A DNA stretch of 25,810 bases from Nitrospirota bacterium. GTDB lineage: Bacteria > JACPQY01. Where the stretch lies: assembly GCA_016180645.1 (NCBI GenBank), contig JACPAV010000059.1:1-25810 (forward strand), written 5' to 3'. Position 1 is the first letter of the stretch. Each line of letters starts with the position of its first letter. A program made the position numbers and the translations under genes. The notes below the pieces were generated by a model that saw only the letters and a list, made by a program, of their open reading frames with translations, had not been told where the DNA came from and searched no databases. This document shows positions 8,037 through 16,878 of this stretch, one piece after another.

Positions 8037-10438
8037 GCGAAAGAAGGATCCTTCGGCAGTACGCGGGCGAGAATCCGGTCTGTAGACTCTCGAAATTCTG
8101 ACTGGAGAATTGGGATGCTCTCCGAGCTCAACCGGTGATAGACGGTGGTCGTTTCCGTCGTGTGGCCGAAGGCGTCATTGACGGCTTCGGAGCGGACCCC
8201 CTCCAATTCGAGCTGAGTTCTAAGCCAATGCCGGAGATGCGATGGAGCACACGCCTTCCAGTCGTCGTGCAACCCATACCTGCAAATCAGGCGGTCCAAA
8301 TCGCCAAAACGGATGGGTCGCGGTCCGCCGTCCACATGGACGTGAAAAATGTGACGTCGACCCCGTGCGAACCGGCGGTACACGGGAGAATCCAGGTAAC
8401 GGGACAACCACCGGGTGACGGATTTCCCGAGGGGGACTTCGCGCGCCTCCCGAAAGAATGAACTCTGTTTACCTTGGATGCGGAGGAGGGCCGTCGCGGG
8501 GTCGAACCTGCTGACATTGAGGTTCCCCAGCTCAACCTTCTCACGGATCCCCGTCCCAGCCAGCACGACACCGGCTGTGAGCATCGTGAGCAGGTTGAAT
8601 CGGTCGGATTCGGCTGCGACCGCGGAGAGCGTCCGCCATGCGGCTTCCAGCGTGCGCTTCAGACGTGCCGTATCCACGGTGAACATGGCTCCATATTGGC
8701 CATCGATAAGGAAGGAGGGTGGGGGAACGGGATCCGTTGCGAGGGGGATCTGGTCGGCTGGGGGGATCACTTGGCCAACAAGCTCGATCATTCTTGACTG
8801 GAGCGTTGAAAATCTTTCCCAGAACGAGCGAGTCGGGTAGGAGACGTAGTGGAGGAGGACGCGTTCGTGATAATTGGGAGATCCGGAGGACACCGCAGTG
8901 AGCAGAGGTGAATAGCCGGCGTTTCGGGCGTACGTCTTGAGCGTCCTGCGGAGCCTCGCGAATGTGAGTCCCGGGGGAAGCGGAGAGATTGTTCTTCCAG
9001 CGATCTGAAGCCACTGGAGAACTTCTGCTTCCGGAATAGGTTTTCCGTTCCGCCGCTGAAGAAAAGGCCCTCCCGGCGGGGGAGATGATTCCGATCCCCG
9101 CCACAAGGCGTTGGCCAGTGGGCCTAAAATTCGGGGCAGGGGGACACGGACCGTATTCAAAGGAGGGCTAGCGTGCGGGGAAACCCCGGCAGCTCCCGAT
9201 TCAGGGGCCCGCAGCCAGATGATTCCGGCTTTGGGACAAATGACCACCCAGTCATCGGTACGACTTGCCAACATGGGTTCTTTCTTCCGCAGCCATTCTT
9301 CGATCACCGCGGGCGGACCATTCCATATGGTCGCTTTCATCAGGCGACTCTCCGGGATGCCGGTAAAAGCCGCGAGGCCCAGGAAGTACCAAGGTCTGAT
9401 TTCCCGCCCTACGTCGCCCGCGCGGCAGATCCGTATCACCAGCCGGGTGAGTTCATTCGGAGTGAGCGCGGTTCCGTCCCAGATCTGGGGATACCAGTCG
9501 GATCTCGGTGCGGACCGGCTCCAATTGAAGGACAATCCTTTCGGCTGAATCCACTCAGCCTCCTCGAGAGGATGCGAAGGGTCATCCGCTATTTGCTCCG
9601 GGCATGCCAGGAGAGCCCGCCGGGAGCCGTCCGCCTCGGAAGGCATGAGGGCCATCACTCGAATTGGACTGCCACTTGCCGATCGACCGCAATACCGAGC
9701 GAGTTCAGGCCACTGGTCCGACGTGCAGATTCTTTGCCGCGCAAATGCGGACTTCTTGATGGAGAGGGCCTTGGCCACGCTTTCGGCATACTGCAACGCC
9801 GTGTGCTCAAGCTTGATTCCCCTTTGTGACAATCGATAGGCCCGGAAAGCCTCGAAGATATCTTGATAGGCGACTTGGCCGATGACCCTCTCTCCGGCGA
9901 GGCGCGAGGTCGGGAAGAAGTGAATGAACATTGCAAGCACGTACGGCAGGCGCTGGACCTCATCGCGTTGAACGTCCGCCCTCTGGGGCCAGTGTACCAA
10001 GGCTTGTTCGAGTGCACCCGTGCAGATTGGCAAGAGCGTCCGCAACGCGGGGGGGCGTTTCTTGGTTGCTGCGTGAGCGCGCGTGACCTGGTGAAGAAAG
10101 TATCGGATGGGATCGCGAGAGAGTTCCGGAACTTCGGTGATCTGGGGCCACAGTGGAGACAGCTTGCGCAGGACGGCAAACACCTTCCGTCCGCTGGCCG
10201 CCGATTCTCCGGACGGCTCGATCACCTGTCGTAGGACGGAAGCGGCGTGCTGAAGATGGACAAGTCCATAGAGGGGGTCGGCGGGACGGTGTGGACAGGA
10301 GGGAATCGATCGGAGGACATTGTGAAGCGACTCGATCATGTCGGGATTTGATTGTGAGAGGCGCACGAAGGTCGCCATGAAGCCTTTGGGCAGGGTGAAC
10401 GGGGCCTCGGTTCGGGCTAGACCGGTATTGTCTGACAT
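8033..10438 (-). CDS. very large tyrosine recombinase
   Basis: An 801-aa protein. The C-terminal catalytic domain shows box I TGIREKVELGNLN, a beta-hairpin Lys in IQGKQS, box II SHLRHWLRTQL (R736), GH at 758-759, and Tyr in TTVYHRL (Y767). The usual His three residues before the box II Arg is Ser here, with His one residue later, so the register of that catalytic residue is uncertain. The N-terminal 550 residues are unassigned. It is the first gene of the minus-strand cluster. The start ATG at 10438 has no Shine-Dalgarno sequence and follows directly after an AT-rich palindromic promoter region, so a leaderless or near-leaderless mRNA is possible. Pairs or trios of tandem tyrosine recombinases are known from Tn554-like and RIT elements, but those proteins are mostly smaller. 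Confidence 0.8.
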   Translation of the reverse strand: MSDNTGLARTEAPFTLPKGFMATFVRLSQSNPDMIESLHNVLRSIPSCPHRPADPLYGLVHLQHAASVLRQVIEPSGESAASGRKVFAVLRKLSPLWPQITEVPELSRDPIRYFLHQVTRAHAATKKRPPALRTLLPICTGALEQALVHWPQRADVQRDEVQRLPYVLAMFIHFFPTSRLAGERVIGQVAYQDIFEAFRAYRLSQRGIKLEHTALQYAESVAKALSIKKSAFARQRICTSDQWPELARYCGRSASGSPIRVMALMPSEADGSRRALLACPEQIADDPSHPLEEAEWIQPKGLSFNWSRSAPRSDWYPQIWDGTALTPNELTRLVIRICRAGDVGREIRPWYFLGLAAFTGIPESRLMKATIWNGPPAVIEEWLRKKEPMLASRTDDWVVICPKAGIIWLRAPESGAAGVSPHASPPLNTVRVPLPRILGPLANALWRGSESSPPPGGPFLQRRNGKPIPEAEVLQWLQIAGRTISPLPPGLTFARLRRTLKTYARNAGYSPLLTAVSSGSPNYHERVLLHYVSYPTRSFWERFSTLQSRMIELVGQVIPPADQIPLATDPVPPPSFLIDGQYGAMFTVDTARLKRTLEAAWRTLSAVAAESDRFNLLTMLTAGVVLAGTGIREKVELGNLNVSRFDPATALLRIQGKQSSFFREAREVPLGKSVTRWLSRYLDSPVYRRFARGRRHIFHVHVDGGPRPIRFGDLDRLICRYGLHDDWKACAPSHLRHWLRTQLELEGVRSEAVNDAFGHTTETTTVYHRLSSESIPILQSEFRESTDRILARVLPKDPSFA

Positions 10439-10441
10439 GTG

Positions 10442-10457
10442 TACATATTATTATGTA
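10442..10457. promoter_or_regulatory. palindromic operator-like site TACATA-TTAT-TATGTA
   Basis: This is a perfect 6-bp inverted repeat around TTAT. It lies 3 nt upstream of the recombinase start codon, in the only strongly AT-rich stretch nearby (10440-10500). Next to it the word TATAGG occurs twice with 15-nt spacing (10456 and 10471), and reading toward the recombinase these give TATACC-like -10 boxes. A site this close to the start would be well placed for autorepression. A similar ACATA...TATGT pair occurs at 20334-20349. Confidence 0.4.
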
Positions 10458-10533
10458 TAGGTATCTCAGGTATAGGAATAATGATAAAGTTTATTTTTAG
10501 TCCAAGCGCAGGAGGCTTGATCTAGCGGCCCGA

Positions 10534-10715
10534 GCGGACCTTGGCCATCTTCTCCTGGGTGCGTGTGGTCCAGAAACTCGTTTGCTGGCTTGCTGGGCTC
10601 CCGATCATTACGGCTGGGCGTGCCGGGATCGGGTCTCATGGCCTGATGACGGCCGCCAACCCCGGGAGCGCGACGTCGGTCGGGGAGTCGGACAGGACTC
10701 GACGGGGATGCTCAT
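10534..10715. repeat. long direct repeat, left copy
   Basis: About 182 bp are repeated at 11845-12026 with roughly 90% identity by eye. Both start at GCGGACCTTGGCCATC and end near GACTCGACGGGGATG. The two copies are in the same orientation and enclose the MNT/HEPN gene pair. The repeat has open frames on both strands, but none looks like a known protein. It may be part of an older gene or transposon end that was duplicated when the module was captured. Confidence 0.8.
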
Positions 10716-11045
10716 TTTGTGGACCGCAGGCGGTCAGAGGCATGGTTCGTAAGATGCCGTGGAGGAGCGCGGTCACCGCGCCGCAGCTTGACGATGGTGG
10801 GCGCCTTCGGCGTCGTTTGATCCGGAGGACGTGCCTACGAAATCGCCTCCGTCCAAACCCAGTCGGGCAAGAGGTACGTATCGGTGTGGGCCTACAGCGC
10901 TCGGGGGCGGATCATCAGGCAGTTCCTCACCGATGCGGATGCGGCACGCGAAATCGGCACGATGTTGCCGCGGGTGGATGGCGATCCGCCCGCGGCGGGA
11001 GCGATGACATTCCCCCGTGACCGGAGTATCCTTGGGAAAGGAGCG
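10716..11045 (+). other. 330-bp spacer with a coding-like remnant
   Basis: No complete gene is supported. A plus-strand frame from about 10840 into 11045 reads SVQTQSGKRYVSVWAYSARGR followed by IIRQFLTDADAAREIG, which looks like the end of a real protein. It lacks a start and continues without a stop into the nucleotidyltransferase frame. I take it as a remnant cut by the repeat. Confidence 0.3.
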
Positions 11046-11378
11046 ATGAAGAGGAAAAGCCAATCTGTAAACGGAAATATCCGCAAAATGGTTCGCCGGA
11101 TCGTCGCGCAGTTCCGTCCGGAACAGGTCTACCTGTTCGGATCTCGTGCGCGAGGGAGCGAGAGAAAGGACAGCGATGCGGACCTGCTTGTGGTCATGCC
11201 CGTGGAAGGGTCCAAGCGGGAGAAGCGCTTGGCCATTCGCGGCGCGTTGCATGACATACCCATGGCCGTTGACGTAGTGGTTGTCACCCCGAACGAAATG
11301 GAAAGCTGGAAAGACATCCCGGCCACGATCCCGCGGGTGGCACTCAAGGAGGGAAAGCTTCTCTATGCCCGATCCTGA
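11046..11378 (+). CDS. mntA: MNT-family nucleotidyltransferase antitoxin (MntA-like)
   Basis: A 110-aa minimal nucleotidyltransferase. The signature is GSRARGSERKDSDADLLV: GS at 32-33 and the metal-binding DxD at D44 and D46; a third acidic residue probably lies in MAVDVVVV. In characterised MNT/HEPN pairs this protein neutralises the HEPN ribonuclease toxin by adding AMP to a tyrosine. I chose the ATG at 11046 because GGAAAGGAGCG precedes it; the open frame extends further upstream without a good start. The 3' end overlaps the HEPN gene by 14 nt. The pair sits between two copies of a 182-bp direct repeat. Confidence 0.85.
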   Translation: MKRKSQSVNGNIRKMVRRIVAQFRPEQVYLFGSRARGSERKDSDADLLVVMPVEGSKREKRLAIRGALHDIPMAVDVVVVTPNEMESWKDIPATIPRVALKEGKLLYARS

Positions 11379-11796
11379 TGCACTGCTTGAGATCGTGGGC
11401 GCTTGGGTTCAAAAGGCCGAGAATGATCTCAAGAACGCGACTCTGACGCTGAAGTTCGAAGACGACTGTCCGACCGACACCGTTTGCTTCCATGTTCAGC
11501 AATGTGTGGAGAAGTACCTCAAGGCGTTCCTCACCCATCGCGGAATCGATTTCCCGAAAGTACATGACCTCAAACGGATCGTCGCACTTCTGCCTCCGGA
11601 ACTTGCAATCCCTCTGAGTCCAGGAGACCAGGACAGGCTCACCGAGTACGCCACTGTGATGCGGTATCCAGGGGACTATGAGCCCATCGGCCTGAAGGAG
11701 GCCCGTCGGGCGGTGCGGACGGCGCGACACGTTCGGAAGATTATCAGGGGGAAACTGCCCAAGGAAGCCCTGACGCGTCGCCGGGCAAAAGCCTGA
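11365..11796 (+). CDS. hepT: HEPN-domain toxin (HepT-like)
   Basis: A 143-aa all-helical protein with the typical HEPN strings AWVQKAENDLKNA (14-26), FHVQQCVEKYLKAFL, KVHDLKRIVALLP and YATVMRYPGDYEPI, followed by EARRAVRTARHVRKII. HEPN toxins are RNases with an Rx4-6H motif. Here the best candidate is around RRAVRTARH, which has an H but is not a textbook match, so catalysis is not certain from sequence. The ATG lies inside the end of the nucleotidyltransferase gene, giving tight translational coupling as expected for a toxin-antitoxin pair with the antitoxin first. It ends with TGA. Confidence 0.85.
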   Translation: MPDPDALLEIVGAWVQKAENDLKNATLTLKFEDDCPTDTVCFHVQQCVEKYLKAFLTHRGIDFPKVHDLKRIVALLPPELAIPLSPGDQDRLTEYATVMRYPGDYEPIGLKEARRAVRTARHVRKIIRGKLPKEALTRRRAKA

Positions 11797-11844
11797 GATC
11801 CGACGGACTGTTCGAGTCTATCTCCGGGTAGATCCCGGACCCTC
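11797..11844. other. short spacer before right repeat copy
   Basis: These 48 nt between the HEPN stop and the right copy of the long direct repeat contain no recognisable signal. Confidence 0.3.
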
Positions 11845-12026
11845 GCGGACCTTGGCCATCCTCTCCTGGGTGTTTGTGGTCCAGGAACTCGCTTGTCGGC
11901 TTGCTGGGCTCCCGATCATTGCGGCTGGGCGTGCCCGGGATAGGGTCTCATGGCCTGATGACGGCCGCCAACGCCGGGAGCGCGACGTCGGTCGGGGAGT
12001 CGGACAGGACTCGACGGGGATGTTCA
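11845..12026. repeat. long direct repeat, right copy
   Basis: Second copy of the repeat at 10534-10715, in the same orientation and about 90% identical, with scattered substitutions and one or two single-base indels. Recombination between the copies would delete the whole MNT/HEPN pair and leave one repeat. Confidence 0.8.
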
Positions 12027-12183
12027 TCGTGAGGGTGAAACCCGAGGATGGGGGATCAAGTCTGTAGTACATTTCCAAGCTCCAACGCGATCACCTTGTG
12101 CCCATTCAAGATTCGACCTTGCCCGTTCTGCGTGCAATGGTCTCCGATGGTCCCCTCGTCGCCCTTGACGAATCCCCGGTGCG

Positions 12184-12828
12184 ATGCCATTCTACTCAGA
12201 TAGCAAGAGTGCTACTGTCATGAAATGGATGGAGATTGACAAGATCGTGGCCCGGTCCGGCCTGCGAGCGTTCACCGATCGCGAATTCCGCGCCGTCACG
12301 GGGACAACGGCCATGTCGGCGAAGTTCATGCTCATCCGGTACACCCGCCGCGGCCTTCTCAAACGTCTCAAGCGCGGCCTCTATGCGGTTGAAGGCCGGC
12401 TCCCGCCCAAGTGGGCGCTCGCCAACCGGCTCTATCAACCCTCTTACATCTCCCTTGAGTCGGCCCTCTCGTACTACGGGATCATCCCCGAAACCGTCTA
12501 CTCCGTCACCTCCGTCGGCACGAAAAGTACCCGCGAGTTCGAGGTCCTCGGTACGCGCTATCTCTTCCGAACCGTCACGCGCCGTGTCTTCACGGGATAC
12601 CGCAACGTGGAGATCGAAGGGCAGCCCGTGCTCATCGCCGAGAAGTCCAAGGCCCTCGCCGACTACCTTTACTTCGTGTTTCTCAAGAAGGCGCGTCTCA
12701 ACACCCGACTCCGGCTGAAAGCCGTCAGCCGGCGCGACCTGATGAACAGTCTGGAGGCGTTTGGAAACGCCCGCTTCCTGCGGTGGTTCAAGCATGATCT
12801 CACAGTCTCAGATCACCGAACTGAGTGA
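12184..12828 (+). CDS. abiEi: AbiEi-family antitoxin (type IV toxin-antitoxin)
   Basis: A 214-aa protein. The N-terminal part (about 20-70) is a winged-helix domain: FTDREFRAVTG...RRGLLKRLKRGLYAV. It is followed by the typical AbiEi core PSYISLESALSYYGIIPE (87-104) and TVYSVTSVGTKSTREFE. In this family the N-terminal domain represses the operon and the C-terminal domain counters the AbiEii nucleotidyltransferase. The start is uncertain. The ATG at 12184 has no ribosome binding site, and the ATGs at 12220 and 12229 also lack a strong one; the conserved domain begins after all of them. The gene overlaps abiEii by 35 nt. It ends with TGA. Confidence 0.85.
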   Translation: MPFYSDSKSATVMKWMEIDKIVARSGLRAFTDREFRAVTGTTAMSAKFMLIRYTRRGLLKRLKRGLYAVEGRLPPKWALANRLYQPSYISLESALSYYGIIPETVYSVTSVGTKSTREFEVLGTRYLFRTVTRRVFTGYRNVEIEGQPVLIAEKSKALADYLYFVFLKKARLNTRLRLKAVSRRDLMNSLEAFGNARFLRWFKHDLTVSDHRTE

Positions 12829-13519
12829 CCGCTGGCAGACTCCCGAGTCCAACGTGGCGCGGGAATTCGTCCAGCACGTGCTCCTGTGCGCTCTTTTCCA
12901 GATCAGGGGCGCGGACTCGAAGCTCGCGTTCAAGGGCGGGACGGCTCTCCACCTCCTGAGACGCAGCCCGCGATTTTCGGAGGATCTGGACTTCACGGCC
13001 TGGGCCAGGCCGTTTCACATAGGAGAGTGGATCAAGCAAGCGGCCAAGGAAGCCGGGCGGGCGGGGCTCAACTTCAAGACGGTCGAGTCGAACCCGACCT
13101 CGGGAGGGTGGTTGGCGCTGACGGAGACGCGCGTCCACGACTGGCCCGTTCAAATCGAATGGAATGTCTCCCTCCGAGGCGGGAGAGTCTCCCCCGCGCA
13201 CGAGACCGTCCTCGTCACAACCCCTCTCTGGACACCGTACACGGTCACCGCCCTTTCAATGGACCAGATGGTCCAGGAGAAGATCGAAGCCTTGCTCCGG
13301 CGACAGGAGCCGCGGGACTTCTTCGACCTCTATTTCGTGATCCGCGAGCGCCTCGGAATCAAAAAGATCGTCGCCCGGAAGGAGAAGTTGCTCCGCCTGG
13401 CACGGGAGATCAACCTCAGAGCGGCCGCAAGGGAACTGAAAGAATTCCTGCCGCGGACCCATTGGGCGGTCATCAAGCAACTCCCCAAGATCCTCTCCCA
13501 AGAGATCGAGCGCTTGTAG
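12794..13519 (+). CDS. abiEii: AbiEii-family nucleotidyltransferase toxin
   Basis: A 241-aa protein when started at the ATG at 12794; an in-frame ATG at 12761 is further inside abiEi and less likely. Motif I is FKGGTALHLLRRSPRFSEDLDF, with KGGT at 47-50 and SEDLD at 62-66. Motif III-like strings are QMVQEKIEALLRR and PRDFFDLYFV. AbiEii/MenT-type enzymes transfer nucleotides; some mycobacterial relatives modify tRNA acceptor ends. That would be notable next to a tRNA array, but the substrate of this protein is unknown. The gene overlaps and follows the cognate antitoxin. It ends with TAG. Confidence 0.85.
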   Translation: MISQSQITELSDRWQTPESNVAREFVQHVLLCALFQIRGADSKLAFKGGTALHLLRRSPRFSEDLDFTAWARPFHIGEWIKQAAKEAGRAGLNFKTVESNPTSGGWLALTETRVHDWPVQIEWNVSLRGGRVSPAHETVLVTTPLWTPYTVTALSMDQMVQEKIEALLRRQEPRDFFDLYFVIRERLGIKKIVARKEKLLRLAREINLRAAARELKEFLPRTHWAVIKQLPKILSQEIERL

Positions 13520-14153
13520 CCTGCACGGCCTGGAAGACCACTGCCTGAGACTCGGGCAGCTTCCGTCGCTCGCGTACGGCGGCATTCGTGCGGCCACGAG
13601 TTCAGGATTTGGCCTCAAGACAAGTTCGTCAACCACTGGACGCTGGCACGGGAGACCTGGAGGCAGGGGAAACGGTGCATCAGGGCGATCGGTTTCGACG
13701 CATCCGAGACGCGAAGGACCTACCGGGTCTCAACCTGCTTCAGGCGGATGAACGGCCTGAGGCGGACGCCGCCGCCGTTGTCCATCATCTGACTGTCGTA
13801 ACGCGCAATGTGCGCGACATCACGCGTTACGAAAATGGGGGATCCGAAATACGCGCATTGGTAACCGCTCATCGAGCGGGGCCTGACGCGCTCCGACTGC
13901 ATTGCCCGAATCCGCGAGGAGAGACTGAGCCTGCCCCCAGAAAAGCTCCTGCTTCTTCTGCCCGGTGATGAAGCGCCAGGAGATCCTCGACCTGCACGCT
14001 CGTCATCCGTATCTTGTGCGGCGGGCTCTACAGATGGAGGAAAAATAGGCAAAAAGCTCCTAGGCCAAGGGATCGACGCGGGGCTTGGCCCCAGAGACGG
14101 AGTTGGAAAGAGATCCTGCTCTAGGAAGAAGAGAGAAGAAGGACGGCTTCGCT
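13520..14153. other. 634-bp region with toxin-gene debris
   Basis: Apart from the VapC-like remnant (13700-13870) I see no gene. Several open frames exist on both strands because the region is GC-rich, but none has both a ribosome binding site and a recognisable domain. Confidence 0.35.
13700..13870 (+). pseudogene. VapC-like PIN toxin, C-terminal remnant
   Basis: One plus-strand frame reads GDRFRRIRD, followed by ADAAAVVHHLTVVTRNVRD and ITRYENGG. This matches the end of VapC PIN domains, where a D-x-x-x-A-A-x-A segment precedes HxLTxVTRNxxDF and the last acidic active-site residues. The N-terminal half with the first catalytic Asp is absent, and there is no VapB-like gene in front. I therefore read it as the debris of another toxin-antitoxin module in this island. 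Confidence 0.5.
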
Positions 14154-14354
14154 ATGGAACAAGCCGACGGGAACGGAGGCCATGGGGCCGACGACGCTCC
14201 CATGACGCCTTCCGCTGACGGGATTCTCGATCGTCTGAAGCTCGACGGAGCCCTCCTCAAGGAGAATCCCAAGAACGGACGCCGGGAGTTCATTCACGAG
14301 CCGACGGAAACGTATCTCGGATACCTCGGTCGAGGCCGGACCGGGCGGCGCTGA
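14154..14354 (+). CDS. possible small hypothetical protein
   Basis: A 66-codon frame (MEQADGNGGHG, then GILDRLKLDGALLKENPKNG) with a purine-rich stretch GAGAAGAAGGACGG 10-25 nt upstream. The second half looks like an ordered, charged helix and the first part is Gly/Asp-rich. I know no related family, and a 77-codon frame on the other strand is equally open. It may not be a gene. Confidence 0.25.
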   Translation: MEQADGNGGHGADDAPMTPSADGILDRLKLDGALLKENPKNGRREFIHEPTETYLGYLGRGRTGRR

Positions 14355-14452
14355 AGTATTGAATCCCTGGGATTGATCGAATGCGGCTCGAAGACGGTCC
14401 GTCCTGACATTTTGGAAACAGACGCCTAAAGCGTGACGGCTGTCGAGAGGAC

Positions 14453-16198
14453 CTATCGCAATCGGCAAGCTGGTTTCGGGCGAAGAGCCATGAAGCTGGA
14501 GATGTACCGCTCAGCTTGGCCCTTGGAAAGCTTGGCCTTCCGGAGCTCGCCGGCGGAAATGGTCGAAAGCCTCGATAGAAGGCCCACCTGACGATCCGTC
14601 ATCGGGTCCGGACTCCGCCTCCATTTGGCCCTGGCATTCGAAACTTCGATCAAATCACGATCGACGTGCAGGGGCAGCAGCCTCTCGAGGGCTTTTATGG
14701 TCTCGTCTTGAGATCCCGCGACCGTCAGAGTCTTTCGGATTCCGTTCTCCGTCTCCAAGACCGCACAGAAGATGCTCCCGTGTTGGGCGATGGAAACCGT
14801 GCTCCCACCGACCAAGCTCAAGAAGACTGCCCCACCAGGAAGTTTCAGAAATGGGAGGCCGGTGACGCGGTCCAAGACGTCGCTGATACGCCACTCCTCG
14901 TGTGGCTCGCTGAACGAAGGTGGCTCATATCGATTGATCAACCTTACGAGCGTGTGATGGAGCGCCTGACGCGTTCTCGCGCGCCGCGCGTTCTCAAGGT
15001 TGGCGGCATGCTCGGCCATCAGCTGTCCGTTCGGGAAATCTCCATCTTCCCCGGTAAAGTGCATAGGCACCTTCGGGCAGCTCCGGCTATGGCGTTGGTC
15101 GATGAGCTGAATCACGATCGCGTAGGCTTTCCCCGGCCAAGTGCGCAGGGTGCGGCCGACCTGCTGAAGCATGAGGACACGCGCTGAGAATTCCGTGAAG
15201 GGTCGCAGAAGGAGAACACAACGCACCTGCGGACAATCAAACCCTTCGGCCAGCAACCCACACGTCACCAAGACTTGGATTGCCCCCTCCCGAAACGCCT
15301 CCAAGATCTCCAGCCTTTCCTTTCGGCTGAGCTTGCTGTGGATTGCGCGAGCCGCCAGTCGCTCCCTCCGGAACCGCTCGGCCACCGACTCTGCGTGCAC
15401 GATATCCGCGCAAAACGCGATGGCCTGCTCATCTTCTCCCCACTCCAGGTACGCCTCGAGAGCCATTTGATTCCGCCAGTCAACATCAACCTTCTGCCCA
15501 AGATTTCCCGGATGAAAATCTCCTTCCTGGCCGACGCTTACTTCTGAGACATCCATGAATGTATTGCGACCGTAGAAACGGCCGTCGACCAGATGCCCCA
15601 TCTCGATGAGCTCTCGCAGGCCCAGGTAAGACACAATTGGACCGAACTCAGTGAGGCAGACCCCATCACCTCGGACCGGTGTAGCGGTAAGGAGCACAAG
15701 AAACGATTCCTTATACACATCACGCCACCTGCGGAAACTATGGGCCAGCATATGGTGCCCTTCATCCATCACGACCGTATGGAAAGATTCCGGTGCGAGG
15801 CCCCCTGGAGGCTTCTGAGCAAACACACTCGCTATCGCAATGTCCTCGCCGCGACTCACGTTGACTTGCGGTGAGAAGCTCACCCTGTGGCCGGAGGCAC
15901 CGTGCCGCATGCGGGTCACCTCGTGCAGTTTTTCCGCCCACTGCCGAAAGAGCACATCCTGATGAGCGAGGACAGACCCATAGGGGCCGGCCTTCTCACA
16001 GGCGAGCGTAAGGATCGACGCGCCGACGTCGGTCTTGCCGGCGCCGGGCGGCATCACAAGGACCACGGTCTTCCCGACTTCGTGCAGCCGGAGCGCAACA
16101 TCCACGGCTTCGAGCTGATAAGGTCGAAGCCGCCATTGGCTTAGTGCATGCTGAGCCATAGGGTTTCCACGGCAGTTTGGGACCGCTTCTCCGGGCAT
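14453..16198 (-). CDS. superfamily 2 DEAD/DEAH-type helicase
   Basis: About 581 aa with a complete set of SF2 motifs: a Q-like RPYQLEAVD, motif I PPGAGKT (about 50-56), motif II DEGHH, motif III TATP, motif V VTCGLLAEGFDCPQV and motif VI QQVGRTLR. The order and spacing fit the RecG/XPB/type III restriction-like group that begins with a 'LRPYQ' helix. The C-terminal 180 residues (after PKVPMHF) are not recognised; they end with a helical segment containing TDRQVGLLSRLS and ELRKAKLSKGQAERYI, similar to small domains at the end of some phage and mobile-element helicases. I chose the ATG at 16198; a TTG at 16207 and an ATG at 16159 are alternatives, none with a strong ribosome binding site. No nuclease or methylase partner is adjacent, so a full restriction system is not supported. 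It ends with TAG. Confidence 0.8.
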   Translation of the reverse strand: MPGEAVPNCRGNPMAQHALSQWRLRPYQLEAVDVALRLHEVGKTVVLVMPPGAGKTDVGASILTLACEKAGPYGSVLAHQDVLFRQWAEKLHEVTRMRHGASGHRVSFSPQVNVSRGEDIAIASVFAQKPPGGLAPESFHTVVMDEGHHMLAHSFRRWRDVYKESFLVLLTATPVRGDGVCLTEFGPIVSYLGLRELIEMGHLVDGRFYGRNTFMDVSEVSVGQEGDFHPGNLGQKVDVDWRNQMALEAYLEWGEDEQAIAFCADIVHAESVAERFRRERLAARAIHSKLSRKERLEILEAFREGAIQVLVTCGLLAEGFDCPQVRCVLLLRPFTEFSARVLMLQQVGRTLRTWPGKAYAIVIQLIDQRHSRSCPKVPMHFTGEDGDFPNGQLMAEHAANLENARRARTRQALHHTLVRLINRYEPPSFSEPHEEWRISDVLDRVTGLPFLKLPGGAVFLSLVGGSTVSIAQHGSIFCAVLETENGIRKTLTVAGSQDETIKALERLLPLHVDRDLIEVSNARAKWRRSPDPMTDRQVGLLSRLSTISAGELRKAKLSKGQAERYISSFMALRPKPACRLR

Positions 16199-16317
16199 CC
16201 TGGACAATAGGTCCCCGTGTTCGAACGGAAGTACTCACAGTGGCCGGCGTCGCGTAGCGGGACGTTACACGACCGCAGCCTGCGACGCGGGAGATGCCTG
16301 TAGATCAGCGTGTGCAA

Positions 16318-16878
16318 TCACTCCTCGACTTCTGAATTCAGAGCGTCCTCGCTTGCCCCATATCCCAGGAGCGTTTCGCTGGCGCAATAGGCATCACTCA
16401 GAATTCTGTCGAAACCGAAGACCATCGAGAGTGCAACACGCTCCCCATCCTTGTGCGCTCTCAGGAGTCTCCCGATGCGCGGGTTGCCGTTGTCGACACG
16501 GAACACATACACGGGTTCAGGACCCGCGCTAAACGTGTCGATTACCAACCGTCGCGCGTGATCGATGGTGAGGGAAGGACCCCGGCAGGCCCCAATTAGG
16601 CTGTCGTTCACACATATCAACGGGTCATCGTCATGGCACTCAATGAGACGATCGATCTGTTCGGGTTCCAGTCGGACTCCGTCATCGCACTCGAACCGGA
16701 AAATCAACCTTGGAGCCCAGCAGATGTCGGTTATCATCCCGATTCCCAAACTCACGATTTCCCCCCGGTCCCGAACGCCACCGGGTGCTTCCACAGCCAC
16801 CTCCTCGCGCTTCCCCCCTGAGTCGCAAATACGTGCCACACTCGCGTGTCGAAAACGCAGCAAATTCACGGAGAACAA
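16318..16878 (-). CDS. hypothetical protein
   Basis: The frame encodes up to 186 aa, starting with TTG. A shorter start at an internal ATG (in SLGIGMITDICW) is also possible. The middle is acidic and ordered (FRFECDDGVRLEPEQIDRLIECHDDDP). No membrane segment, signal peptide or known motif is visible. It lies upstream of the helicase on the same strand with about 120 nt between them, so joint transcription is possible. Confidence 0.45.
   Translation of the reverse strand: MFSVNLLRFRHASVARICDSGGKREEVAVEAPGGVRDRGEIVSLGIGMITDICWAPRLIFRFECDDGVRLEPEQIDRLIECHDDDPLICVNDSLIGACRGPSLTIDHARRLVIDTFSAGPEPVYVFRVDNGNPRIGRLLRAHKDGERVALSMVFGFDRILSDAYCASETLLGYGASEDALNSEVEE

Noticed and set aside
10541-11020. 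Plus-strand 159-codon frame
   Set aside because: It runs through the long direct repeat into a spacer, changes character midway and has no ribosome binding site or domain.
14453-16878. Type III restriction or DNA-methylation defence system around the helicase
   Set aside because: No methylase or nuclease gene is adjacent; the only neighbour is an unrecognised 186-aa frame.
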